A stretch of 64,000 bases of DNA from Paraburkholderia aromaticivorans (GTDB taxonomy: Bacteria; Pseudomonadota; Gammaproteobacteria; Burkholderiales; Burkholderiaceae). The notes below the pieces were generated by a model. That model was given only the letters and a program-made list of their open reading frames with translations. It searched no databases and was not told the origin of the DNA. The position numbers and the translations under genes are program-made. The stretch covers positions 496,001-560,000 of the forward strand of contig NZ_CP051514.1 of NCBI RefSeq assembly GCF_012689525.1, in the 5' to 3' direction. Positions 45,055-53,934 of this stretch are shown here, in pieces. Every line of letters starts with the position of its first letter. Within the stretch, counting starts at the first letter, position 1.

Positions 45055-45756
45055 ATGCTCGGCGTCGTTATCCCGGCCCATAATGAGGCCGCCTACATAG
45101 GCTCCTGTGTGCGGTCGGTCATCCGGGCCGCGGAGCATCCAGGCCTCGCGGGCGAAGAGGTCAAAATCTTTGTGGTGCTCGATAGCTGTACAGACGGAAC
45201 CGGCGATGTCGCTTCTGCACTTGATGCCCACGTTCTGCTAGTAGAGACCCGCAATGTCGGTGTTGCACGCGCGACGGGGGCCGGCGCCGCGTTGGCTGAA
45301 GGCGCGCGTTGGCTTGCATTCACGGACGCTGACACGTCGGTCGCTCGTGACTGGCTGGTTCAGCAGCTAGGATGCCGCGCAGACGCAGTCTGTGGCGTGA
45401 TCAGTGTGGACGACTGGAGCGATCATAACGATGCCGTCCGCGAGAACTTCGTGGCGACCTACCGGGATGTTGACGGACACCGGCATATCCACGGTGCAAA
45501 CCTGGGCGTCTCCGCGAAAGCGTACGCGCTCGTGAAAGGCTTCCAGCCCCTCGCTTCGAATGAGGACGTCGCGCTGGTGGAGGCGTTGATTGCCGCCGGT
45601 GCGACGGTTGCCTGGAGTGCCGCTCCCCGTGTGATCACCAGTGCGCGGCTGGATTCGCGAGCACCCGAGGGTTTCGGCGCCGCATTGCGCGAAGTTAGCC
45701 GCCGACTGTCGACTGCTGAGCTGATAGCGGAGGCGGTGACAGAGGCTGGGAAGTGA
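45055..45756 (+). CDS. Glycosyltransferase family 2 protein
   Basis: A 233-residue GT-A fold enzyme. It opens LGVVIPAHNEAAYIGSCVRS, has the nucleotide-sugar binding strand VVLDSCTDGTGDVA and the metal-binding DxD-like element AFTDADTSVARDW. HIHGANLGVSAKAY and the acidic SNEDVALVEALI follow, as in family 2 enzymes. It ends without membrane helices, so it is probably cytosolic. Acceptor and product are not predictable from sequence. AAAAGGAGAAG precedes the ATG. Confidence 0.88.
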   Translation: MLGVVIPAHNEAAYIGSCVRSVIRAAEHPGLAGEEVKIFVVLDSCTDGTGDVASALDAHVLLVETRNVGVARATGAGAALAEGARWLAFTDADTSVARDWLVQQLGCRADAVCGVISVDDWSDHNDAVRENFVATYRDVDGHRHIHGANLGVSAKAYALVKGFQPLASNEDVALVEALIAAGATVAWSAAPRVITSARLDSRAPEGFGAALREVSRRLSTAELIAEAVTEAGK

Positions 45757-46172
45757 GGGTCCGCGTTCTGAAGCGCGCCTACTGATCTGCCTTCGGAGCC
45801 GCGCGTAAAGCGGCTGGCGCAAGCGCCAAAATTCTGGCGCGCGGTCGACGGGGCATTTCCCGGTCAGCATAGGCAAGATCGTGCTCGCACCGGGCGGAAT
45901 GCGAACAACCACTTGCTCTGCAATGAAAACATTTCAGCGTTCGGGCGGCACACGACGCCTCGCGTCCTGTCGCGGTATGACGCCGCGTCCGCGCGGGTTT
46001 TTTTCCTGCGCCACCCCACCCCAAGGGGCACCGCGCAGCACTACATGAGCATCTATACCGAACTCGCCCTCCAAGAAGGCAAGTCCGCCGGCAGTACGTC
46101 AGGTCGGCACCGGCCGAACGGTGGAGGGCGCCTGTCGCTGCGCACCTGCGACGCGGCGCAATCGCCCGACGA

Positions 46173-46556
46173 TCACTGGATTGCCGGCGCCACGCCCGGT
46201 TTCTCGGCCAGCATGCGCTCATACACGCCGAAGTGAGGGTCGACTTCCTCCTGACTGACTGTCGTCACGATGATGTTCACCTGCTCAGGCAACAGGCCGA
46301 GCACCAGCGCGATCGCCGCTTCCAGTGACGGCGCACAGACGCTGTCCTCCGCCAAGGTCGTGCCGACGGCGATATCGTAGGTCTGTTTCCGCTCCAAGAC
46401 GATCTCGACCAGCCGCGCGCGGGCGCTCATGTTATTGTCAATCGCGAGGCGCACGACCTCCGCCACGCCATGCATTAACTCCGTCGGAAAGCCTCTGGTT
46501 GAGCGCAGCCGGACGCGGTGTTTGCCAAGCGTGAGCCAGTCCGAATCGAATTCCAT
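46173..46556 (-). CDS. Hypothetical protein, 127 residues
   Basis: Starts MEFDSDWLTLGKHRVRLRST and contains HGVAEVVRLAIDNNMSARAR and LPEQVNIIVTTVSQEEVDP. It has balanced composition, a clear start at ATG 46556 with GGAGGAC just upstream, and no membrane segment. No family is recognised. Likely a real small cytosolic protein. Confidence 0.6.
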   Translation of the reverse strand: MEFDSDWLTLGKHRVRLRSTRGFPTELMHGVAEVVRLAIDNNMSARARLVEIVLERKQTYDIAVGTTLAEDSVCAPSLEAAIALVLGLLPEQVNIIVTTVSQEEVDPHFGVYERMLAEKPGVAPAIQ

Positions 46557-46764
46557 GGTGTCCTCCGTTGTCCATTCCAATGCACCGCAATAATAGGATT
46601 TGGCAGGCGATTTTCAAGTCCCGAATTTCACCAACGCTCCCTTGAAATTTTCACCGTAGGTTCTATCTTTGATTTCGCTCAGGCAGATGCGCCGGTCACA
46701 TCCGGTGCGCTGCGTGTTTCGATTTGTTTGCCAGCAGCCTGGCAGGCGAACTGGAGCGCGTAGG

Positions 46765-47305
46765 TCAGGAGAAACACCGGTGGCGGCTGCGAGGTCGCCA
46801 CCGTCCGGTTAGTGGGAAGGCGAATGCACATCGTCGCGGTCTGGTTCTCCTGCCAGACTTATCAAGGAACAGAAGATGATCACCGTATGCGCGCTCAAGC
46901 CGATAACAGCCATCTTCCTCTCTGTGCACATCCTGCTTTTTCTCGCCGCGCAACACCAGAGCCCCGTCCTCGACTATGATGTTCAGATCCTCCCTCTCCA
47001 TGCCCGGCAACTCCACAGTCACGCGCAGTACCTTCCCCTCATCGACCATCAATGCGCGGCTGGAAACGCGATGAGCTGAAGTCGCCAAACCATCGTTCGA
47101 GCGTCCCGCGGGCTGCAAATGGATCGTGTAGAAAATCCTCCATCGCACGCCACGAATCGGGAGAAAAGAGCCGCGAGATGTCAGGCCACGGAATACGCCA
47201 CGGTTCGCTGGCCTGCGGACTTTGCGGACCGCGCGCCTCGGGCTTGCGCCCTGCACGCCGGAGAAATTTGAACGGGTTCCACTTTTTCAGGTCGGCTGGT
47301 CGCAC
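46765..47305 (-). pseudogene. Hsp20 small heat-shock protein, frameshifted
   Basis: The first piece (47305-47039) reads PWRIPWPDISRLFSPDSW and WFGDFSSSRFQPRID, a typical alpha-proteobacterial/Burkholderia Hsp20 N-terminus. A two-base loss at about 47042 shifts the frame, after which the alpha-crystallin core continues as VDEGKVLRVTVELPGMERED, IIVEDGALVLRGEKKQD and EDGCYRLERAYG. A second shift near 46870 destroys the C-terminal strand, where only fragments such as DDVHSPSH remain. The chaperone is inactivated here; another Hsp20 gene lies at the end of the window. Confidence 0.82.
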
Positions 47306-47309
47306 TTGG

Positions 47310-47902
47310 CATGGCGGTCGGCGCCGCCGCTGATGTACGCGGCCTTGTGCTGGTTTCCGGTTATTACTATCCGACCGCGCGCGCGGACGTCGCGTTCAGT
47401 GCGCCGGTGGCAATTCCCGTCTTGCGTTACACCGTGTCACCCATGAGCGGCCGCCTGTTGCTGAAACGCAGCGTGAAAACGATGTTTGCCCCGGCACCCA
47501 TGCCAGCTAACTTTTTCGATGTTATCCCTCGTGAAATGCTGCTCCGTCCAGTGCAAATCAGGGCCGTGGCCGAGGACGCTACGTTTATGATCCCGGCAGC
47601 TGCAAAGTTATGTTCTCGCTATTCCGACCTGAAGATGCCGGTCAGCATCTTTGCCGGCGCGGATGACAAGATCGTCGACCCTGAAGCGAACTCGGTCCGG
47701 CTGCACGGCGCAGTGCCTCCGAGCACACTCGTCGTTACGCCCGGGGCGGGGCATATGGTGCATTACGCGATGGCCGGAAATCATCGAAGCGATTGTTCTG
47801 ATGACTACCGGCCAGAATCGGCAGTCCAGGGCTGGCGACACCCCCATCCACGACACTTCTTCTGACACTGAAACGTTGGAGGACGCGCCAGCGACGACGT
47901 GA
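47310..47902 (+). pseudogene. Alpha/beta hydrolase C-terminal half (copy A)
   Basis: Begins abruptly at LGMAVGAAADVRGLVLVSGY and runs through APAPMPANFFDVIPREMLLR to the catalytic-His region PGAGHMVHYAMAG. There a frameshift at about 47780 occurs; a second frame finishes with the ending TLEDAPATT. The intact paralog at 58358-59404 has the same order and wording. The first 150 residues, with the nucleophile serine, are missing, so this copy is dead. Confidence 0.85.
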
Positions 47903-47939
47903 CACGCAGTCGACGCCCGCGGTCTTTAGCGGGCTGTTC

Positions 47940-48817
47940 GTAGGCGGGGGGCCAGCCGGGTTGACCGCGGCACTCTATCTTGCGCGCTATCGCCGAACGA
48001 CGAGTGTCTTTGACTCGGGCGAAAGTCGCGCGCGGCTGATCCCCGTTGCGTGCAACGTGCCGGGTTTTCCATCGGGCATCAGCGGGGAGGCCTGGCTGGC
48101 GAGCCTGCGCGAGCAACTCACGCCGTACGGACCGGCGCCAGAACAAGCCACGGTAGAGGCCATCGAGACTGTCCGCGACGGTTTCCGGATCGACTACCGT
48201 CCAACGCGGGGCGGCGAAGAAGAAGCAGTGCGCTCGGTGCGCGCCAGGTGCGTTTTGCTTGCCGCGGGCATACGCGACCAACTGCCGCTCGTGCCCGACG
48301 CGGATGAGCCGACACGTTCCGGCCTGTTCCGCCTCTGTCCGATATGCGACGGCTACGAGACCGAAGGCAAGCGCATTGCGATGTTAGGACCGGCAAAATG
48401 TGCGTTGTCGCATGCCATTTTTATGCGCAAATTTTCACGCGACGTGTGCGTGGTCGCCTCCGACCTCGACGCGCTATCGGGCGCAGAAGTGGATTCGGCT
48501 GCCGCCTGTGGCGTCAGTCTGATTTCGCTATCGAGACTCGAAGCGCCTCCGTGCGCTAACCGGGCGGGTCTGTTCACGTTTTCGACTCGGTATATCCCGT
48601 TATGGGTTGCCATCCCCGGACCAACCTGTTGGGACTTTAAGTGGAGCGGGACGACGACGGAATGATAAGAACGGACAAGCATCAGCGTACTAGCATTCGA
48701 CATCTCTACGCGGCTGGCGACATCGGCAATACGCCCAATCAGATCAGCGTCGCCTCAGGCGAAGCAGCCATTGCCGCGACGGTGATCCAAAGAAGCCTTC
48801 CACATAACGCAAGTTAA
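47940..48817 (+). pseudogene. Thioredoxin-reductase-like flavoprotein, decayed (copy A)
   Basis: Most of the flavoprotein is readable: VGGGPAGLTAALYLARYRRT, NVPGFPSGISGEAWLASLRE, LFRLCPICDGYETEG. The start codon region has been lost (GLFVGGGPAG has no upstream start). An internal deletion near 48560 shifts the frame, so that TDKHQRTSIRHLYAAGDIGN is in another frame up to the stop at 48817. The intact paralog is at 59487-60413. Confidence 0.85.
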
Positions 48818-48848
48818 TGCGCTCGCAATCTGCGCTTGCTGAGACGTG

Positions 48849-49700
48849 TCAGCGCTGCGGCTCCGAGTCCGTTATTTCCGCCGCGATAGACCCGTGGTTG
48901 ATTATCGCCACCAGCGATATACCGCCGATCATATTGCCGAGCAAGGTTGGCGCGAAGAATCCGAGCAGGTAGTCTCGGACGCTGGCCGCACCGGTCATCA
49001 CGCCGTAGCTCGCCTCGACGGATCCGGCGATGATGTGTGACAGCTTGCTGATCGCCACGACGTAGGTGATTAATAGAATCGTTACGAGCCGGGCCGAGCG
49101 CGCGCTGGGGAGCAGCCAGACCATCAGCGCGATGAGCCAACCGGCAAACATCGCACGAACCACCGTCACCATGAAGCTGCCGGAAAACGGCTGCGTGGCC
49201 AGCGCGCCCAGCGCCTTGACGACGTCGTCGGAAAACACGCCTGGAATCTGGAGTATTGCCGCGAATATAAGCGTTCCGACGATATTGGCGGACAGCACGA
49301 GTCCCCAAAGCCGGGTTGTCTTCGCGACGGTCTTCAGGTCGCGCCGCGTCAGCACCGGAAGCACGGCGCTCAAGGTGCTTTCCGTAAAGAGTTGCTGCTT
49401 GCCGAGAATGACGATGACGAACCCGACCGTGTAGCCAAAAGAAGCGATGAGAAAGCGCCACGAGGTGTCGCGCAAAGAACTTTCGATGACAGCTTGCGTC
49501 AGGAAGGAGAACCCCATCGACAGCCCAGCGGCGAGCGCGGACATAATCAGCGCGCCGGCCGTTCGGTCCATGGCAGCTTCACCTTCTTCTCTGACTACCT
49601 CATGAATGACCAACGCGCGGGGAGAGGCGTGCTGCGCCGCCTGTTGCTGTTCGCCGTCATCGAGATGAGGAGAGTTGGAACCAGTATCGCTAGCGGGCAT
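48849..49700 (-). CDS. Formate/nitrite-type transporter (FNT family)
   Basis: A 283-residue membrane protein starting at ATG 49700 (MPASDTGSN). After a polar N-terminus it has six hydrophobic segments: AGALIMSALAAGLSMGFSFL, FLIASFGYTVGFVIVILGKQ, LWGLVLSANIVGTLIFAAIL, VVRAMFAGWLIALMVWLL, LVTILLITYVVAISKLSHII and LLGNMIGGISLVAIINHG. The pattern and the QLFTESTLSAVLPVL and LSHIIAGSVEA motifs are those of YfdC-like FNT channels. The substrate could be formate, nitrite or another small anion. Its C-terminus is duplicated as a fragment at 60420-60560. Confidence 0.9.
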   Translation of the reverse strand: MPASDTGSNSPHLDDGEQQQAAQHASPRALVIHEVVREEGEAAMDRTAGALIMSALAAGLSMGFSFLTQAVIESSLRDTSWRFLIASFGYTVGFVIVILGKQQLFTESTLSAVLPVLTRRDLKTVAKTTRLWGLVLSANIVGTLIFAAILQIPGVFSDDVVKALGALATQPFSGSFMVTVVRAMFAGWLIALMVWLLPSARSARLVTILLITYVVAISKLSHIIAGSVEASYGVMTGAASVRDYLLGFFAPTLLGNMIGGISLVAIINHGSIAAEITDSEPQR

Positions 49701-49911
49701 GTTCGGAGTCCTCGGAATGTCATGTGTCGTCCGGCATCGGAAAGCCGGCGGACCTGGCTCTCCATTCGCACGATCAATGCCTGCGCAGTTCTGTTGGTCA
49801 CCAGAGCCAGCGCGTGCGGCGTTGCGGACTGCCGCCGCGGGTACGGTCGTTGCGCGGCCTTTCTCCGAGGCGTCGGACAGGCGCCGTTGTGCCGCCGACA
49901 AAGGTGATGGA

Positions 49912-50661
49912 ATGAGACTTCGCGTGGGTTACGAATTGGTGTACGAGTGTCTGCAACCGACGCCAATGCTCTTGATGCTGAACACGCACTATTCCCGTGC
50001 ACAGGATATGCTCGTTCCGGATCACATCAACACCGGGCCATGGGTGCCGCTGCGGCAATGTCAGGACGCATTCGGCAATCTTTGCACGCGTCTGACGGCG
50101 CCGCCAGGCGTGCTAACGCTGTCGGCGCGCGGCGTATTCGAGGTGCCGCCGAATCACGAACTGCCCGGCTCCAACGGCTATCAACATGCGATCGAAGAAC
50201 TCCCCGACGAATGCATCATGTTCCTGCTCGGCAGCCGCTACTGTGAAACCGATCTGCTCTCCGAGACCGCGTGGCAACTCTTCGGCCATACACCGCTCGG
50301 GCGTAGTCGCGTGCAGGCGATTTGCGACTTCGTGCACAACCATGTCCGCTTCGACTACAACTGCGCACGTCCGACGAAAACGGCGTGGCAGACGTGGCAG
50401 GACGGTGGGGGTGTCTGCCGCGACTACGCGCACCTTGCAGTCGCGATGTGCCGCGCGATGAACATTCCGGCGCGCTACTGCACGGGTTATATCAGCGATG
50501 TGGGTCTTTTACCTCCCTACGCGCCAATGGATTTCTGCGCATGGTTCGAGGCGTATTTAGGCAACGGCTGGGAGACTTTCGACCCGCAGCTATGGAAAGC
50601 GAATCTGTCCCACGCTACAGTATGGTCCTGTATTGAGCTCGGAATTTCCAGCCCGGCATGA
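49912..50661 (+). CDS. Transglutaminase-like protein with altered C-terminus
   Basis: A 249-residue protein starting at ATG 49912 after AAAGGTGATGG. The N-terminal beta domain (LRVGYELVYECLQPTPMLLM) and the catalytic Cys (DGGGVCRDYAHLAVAMCRAM) are as in the bacterial transglutaminase-like family. At the position of the usual catalytic His the sequence is MDFCAWFEAYLGNGWETFD, with Cys in place of His. After FDP the text (QLWKANLSHATVWSCIELGI) does not look like the family, where 40-50 more residues normally follow. The protein may be damaged or reassigned in function. Confidence 0.75.
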   Translation: MRLRVGYELVYECLQPTPMLLMLNTHYSRAQDMLVPDHINTGPWVPLRQCQDAFGNLCTRLTAPPGVLTLSARGVFEVPPNHELPGSNGYQHAIEELPDECIMFLLGSRYCETDLLSETAWQLFGHTPLGRSRVQAICDFVHNHVRFDYNCARPTKTAWQTWQDGGGVCRDYAHLAVAMCRAMNIPARYCTGYISDVGLLPPYAPMDFCAWFEAYLGNGWETFDPQLWKANLSHATVWSCIELGISSPA

Positions 50662-50964
50662 GTATCGGCTAGCTTTATGGCGCGATGGAATATGATGCGT
50701 CGCGTTCGGTGATGCGTGGCCGACCTAAGTTTCGTCGACGGGCGTTCGTCGCTGCAAGTGCGGCGGCGAACCGGCTTTGAACCGGTGAAACGAAGTTCCG
50801 CGTGACTCGGGACGAACCGGGCGCGGCGGCCGTGGCCGTGGTCGCGGTCCGACGCGGGCGCTGATCGGCGAGCGGAGCGCAGGGGGCGTGTCAATCTCGC
50901 CACAGCGGGCTGGCGTCCATGCCTTTGGCGATGTAATCAAAAAGTGTGTGAGGAATGAGCAGTT
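50662..50964. other. 300-bp intergenic region
   Basis: Very GC-rich, with runs such as CGGCGGCCGTGGCCGTGG. No gene is seen. It should contain the promoter of the RsbQ-kinase operon. Confidence 0.4.
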
Positions 50965-51768
50965 ATGAGTATCGCAAAGCGAAACAACGTTCAGACTTTC
51001 GGCCATGGTCCCAGGACGCTGATGTTCGCGCACGGCTTTGGCTGCGACCAGAGTATGTGGCGTTATCTTGCTCCCGGATTCCAGGACCGTTACGAAGTCA
51101 TACTCTTCGATCTTGTCGGTAGCGGCAAGTCGGATCTTTCAGCGTATGACATGAAGAAATACGATTCTCTTCACGGTTATGCCAGTGATGTGCTGGAGAT
51201 CATGGACGAATTCGCCGAGGGCCCGACAATTTTCGTCGGACACTCGGTCAGCGCGACGATCGGCATGCTTGTCTGCAGTCAAGCGCCCGGGCGCGTTCGT
51301 GCGCAGATCATGGTTGGCCCGTCGCCGTGTTACATCAACGACGGCGATTACCTGGGTGGGTTCACGCGCGCGGATATTGACGGCTTGCTAGAAACTCTGG
51401 AAAGTAATTATCTCGGATGGTCCAGCACGATGGCTCCCGCCATCATGGGTGCACCGGAACAGCCGGAGCTCGGCGTAGAACTGACCAACAGTTTCTGCCG
51501 GACGGACCCGGAGATCGCGAAACACTTCGCCCGCGTCACCTTTCTTTCCGACCATCGCGCCGACGTCGCCAGAGCAGATGCGCCCGCGCTTATCCTGCAA
51601 TGCAGTGACGACCTGATCGCGCCGCTCTCGGTCGGCGACTACCTGCATCGCAATCTGCCCAACAGTTCGCTGCGCATCATCGAAAACGTAGGGCACTGTC
51701 CTCACCTTAGCGCCCCGGGAGCAAGTGCCGCGGCGATCGAGGACTTTCTTCTGCGACTGGATGGTTGA
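50965..51768 (+). CDS. rsbQ: RsbQ-like alpha/beta hydrolase
   Basis: A 267-residue alpha/beta hydrolase. It has the oxyanion segment LMFAHGFGCDQSMWRYLAPG, the nucleophile Ser in FVGHSVSATIGM, an Asp in LILQCSDDLIAP and the catalytic His in VGHCPHLSAPG. The pattern FDLVGSGKSDLSAYD is typical of RsbQ, which in Bacillus activates the PAS phosphatase RsbP in energy-stress signalling. Here the downstream gene, overlapping by eight bases, encodes a PAS histidine kinase. This suggests that RsbQ supplies or modifies a ligand for that PAS domain. Confidence 0.9.
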   Translation: MSIAKRNNVQTFGHGPRTLMFAHGFGCDQSMWRYLAPGFQDRYEVILFDLVGSGKSDLSAYDMKKYDSLHGYASDVLEIMDEFAEGPTIFVGHSVSATIGMLVCSQAPGRVRAQIMVGPSPCYINDGDYLGGFTRADIDGLLETLESNYLGWSSTMAPAIMGAPEQPELGVELTNSFCRTDPEIAKHFARVTFLSDHRADVARADAPALILQCSDDLIAPLSVGDYLHRNLPNSSLRIIENVGHCPHLSAPGASAAAIEDFLLRLDG

Positions 51769-53362
51769 CGTGCAGGGAGAGGGCGCCTGGCCAGAAGTGA
51801 GCGATCTTTTCCAGCACGCGCCTTGCGGGCTGCTGGTGACCGGCGTGGACGGCACAATCCGACGTGTGAATGCGACTTTCTGCAACTGGACTGGCTATAA
51901 CGAGCAGGAACTCGTTGGAGTGCGCCGTGTGAGCGAATTGCTAACGATGGGTGGCCGGGTATTCCACCAGACCCACTGGGCGCCGCTGCTCCAGATACAG
52001 GGCTCTGCGGCAGAGGTGAAGCTGGACGTGGTCCACCGCGCAGGACATACGGTGCCGATGTTGTTCAATGCGATCCGGAGACATCGCAACGGGATCGTGT
52101 GGCATGAACTCGCTGTTATGGTGGTCAACGACAGGCACAAGTACGAACAGGAACTGCTGCTTGCCCGGAATAATGCGCAAGCGTCGCTTGCCTTACAGAA
52201 GGCGACACAGACGGCACTCGAAAAAAGTCGAGACCAGCTGGCGGAGGCGGACCGACGAAAGGATGAATTCCTCGCCACGCTGGCCCACGAGCTTCGAAAT
52301 CCGCTTGCGCCGATGCTCAACGCGCTGGAACTTCTCCGACTTAAAAATTTTCAGGACGAGCAACTCAACCAGCTGCACAACATCTTTCAACGGCAGGTCA
52401 GTCATATGACTCATCTGGTCGACGACCTTCTCGAAGTGTCGCGGATCACTCAAAGCAAGCTCGAGCTCCGAACACAGCGACTGGATGTCGCTAATGCGCT
52501 GCACGACGCGGTCGAGTCCGTGCGGCCGCTCATCCAGGCCGCATCGCACGAACTTACGATCACACTGCCTGCGGAGCCGATCATGCTGGACGCCGATCCG
52601 GTCAGGCTTAGCCAGGTCGTTCTAAATCTGCTGAACAATGCGGCGAAATATACACCTCCCGGCGGAAAAATCCTGCTCAGTGCCCGGCAGGAATGCGGTC
52701 ATGCGCTGATTGCGGTGAAGGACTCGGGCATCGGCATTCCGGCCGAAAGTCTCGTCAGTGTTTTCGACCTGTTCTCTCAGCTCGCGCCGGCCAGAGAGCA
52801 CGCGCAGGGCGGCCTTGGGATCGGGCTGGCGCTGGTGCGCGGCCTCGTAGAACTTCATGGCGGAACGATTACTGCTCAGAGCGCAGGGCTGGGTCTGGGA
52901 AGCGAATTTGTCGTCCGCCTGCCGGTCTCAGAAACTGGGCCGTCGGTCCCTGCCGCAGCGGACGGCGTGCCGGAGTCTCCCGCCGGTGGCCCCCCTCTGC
53001 GGATCGTCGTTGTAGATGACAACAAGGACGCGGCGGATAGTCTGGCCATGCTTCTCGAATTCAATGGGCACGATGTTCGGACTGCGAATGATGGACGCGC
53101 TGGCCTCGATCTGGCGTTGGAGGTCGTCCCCGATGTGGTGATGCTGGATATCGGATTACCGCACCTTAGCGGTTATGAGATCGCACGCCGCATACGCCGG
53201 GACGCGCGCTGCGGCGACGTTCTTCTGATTGCCGTCTCGGGTTGGGGACAGGAAAAAGACAAAGCGGAGGCCACGTCGGCTGGCTTCGATTATCATTTCA
53301 CGAAGCCCGTCGACTTCGACCGTCTGCAGGCGGTCCTCAACAGGATCAACTCCCCCGATTGA
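51761..53362 (+). CDS. PAS hybrid histidine kinase, coupled to RsbQ
   Basis: A 533-residue cytosolic sensor kinase. An N-terminal PAS domain (DLFQHAPCGLLVTGVDGTIR, then ATFCNWTGYNEQELVG) is followed by a coiled coil, the dimerisation helix with His176 in TLAHELRNPLAP, and an ATPase domain (NLLNNAAKYTPPGG, VKDSGIGIP, GLGIGLALVRGL). A C-terminal receiver carries phospho-acceptor Asp463 in VVMLDIGLPHLSG. The start at ATG 51761 lies inside the rsbQ stop region (ATGGTTGA). The pair replaces the Bacillus RsbQ-RsbP arrangement with kinase output. No DNA-binding partner is adjacent. Confidence 0.92.
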   Translation: MVDVQGEGAWPEVSDLFQHAPCGLLVTGVDGTIRRVNATFCNWTGYNEQELVGVRRVSELLTMGGRVFHQTHWAPLLQIQGSAAEVKLDVVHRAGHTVPMLFNAIRRHRNGIVWHELAVMVVNDRHKYEQELLLARNNAQASLALQKATQTALEKSRDQLAEADRRKDEFLATLAHELRNPLAPMLNALELLRLKNFQDEQLNQLHNIFQRQVSHMTHLVDDLLEVSRITQSKLELRTQRLDVANALHDAVESVRPLIQAASHELTITLPAEPIMLDADPVRLSQVVLNLLNNAAKYTPPGGKILLSARQECGHALIAVKDSGIGIPAESLVSVFDLFSQLAPAREHAQGGLGIGLALVRGLVELHGGTITAQSAGLGLGSEFVVRLPVSETGPSVPAAADGVPESPAGGPPLRIVVVDDNKDAADSLAMLLEFNGHDVRTANDGRAGLDLALEVVPDVVMLDIGLPHLSGYEIARRIRRDARCGDVLLIAVSGWGQEKDKAEATSAGFDYHFTKPVDFDRLQAVLNRINSPD

Positions 53363-53934
53363 ATCTCGTTTTTATGGGCGTGACCGCTGCTAGTGCCTCG
53401 CTCGTAGGACACGCAATACGTTTGTTTGCATTAACGGAACCTTGACCCGGTCTCAACCAGCGCGGGAGCGTTCGGGCCGAGAGGGCGCGGACGACTGTGC
53501 GGTTTGCGCGAAGCCGCTCGCTTTTGATGGACGCCGAGACTTCGCATGCCCAATCCGCGGCGACGGGAAGCGCGCGCGATCCGCTACCTCCACGCTGTCA
53601 CAGGAAAAATAGATAACCCTAGCTTGCCGGCGGTGTCGCTCCGGGGCGCCCCTCCGAGATTGCACTCAATCCTCGCAGATGCGGGAAGCGCCCATGCTAT
53701 GGCAATTCGAGAAGTCGCTTGTTTCCAGTGTGCATTTCGACTTGCGCTGACAACAACTACGCCACTAACCGGGCAGTACTGCGCAACACAGAACCGGTGC
53801 CTGGTCGTCCTCCTTCGTGCATGCGCCCGATTAAAAGGTTCCCGAACTGAGCCAACAAAGGACGCGTTGCGGGCAAACGCTCCGAATCGGGGCGTTTGCC
53901 CAGTGCGGCATGCAACTTGCCTCTTGATATCTAA
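53363..53934. other. Region between kinase gene and IS5 element
   Basis: About 570 bases with no recognisable gene on either strand. It holds a perfect 10-bp inverted repeat, GGGCAAACGC (53871-53880) and GCGTTTGCCC (53892-53901), without a T run. The last four bases, CTAA (53931-53934), are the left target duplication of the IS5 element. Confidence 0.5.
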
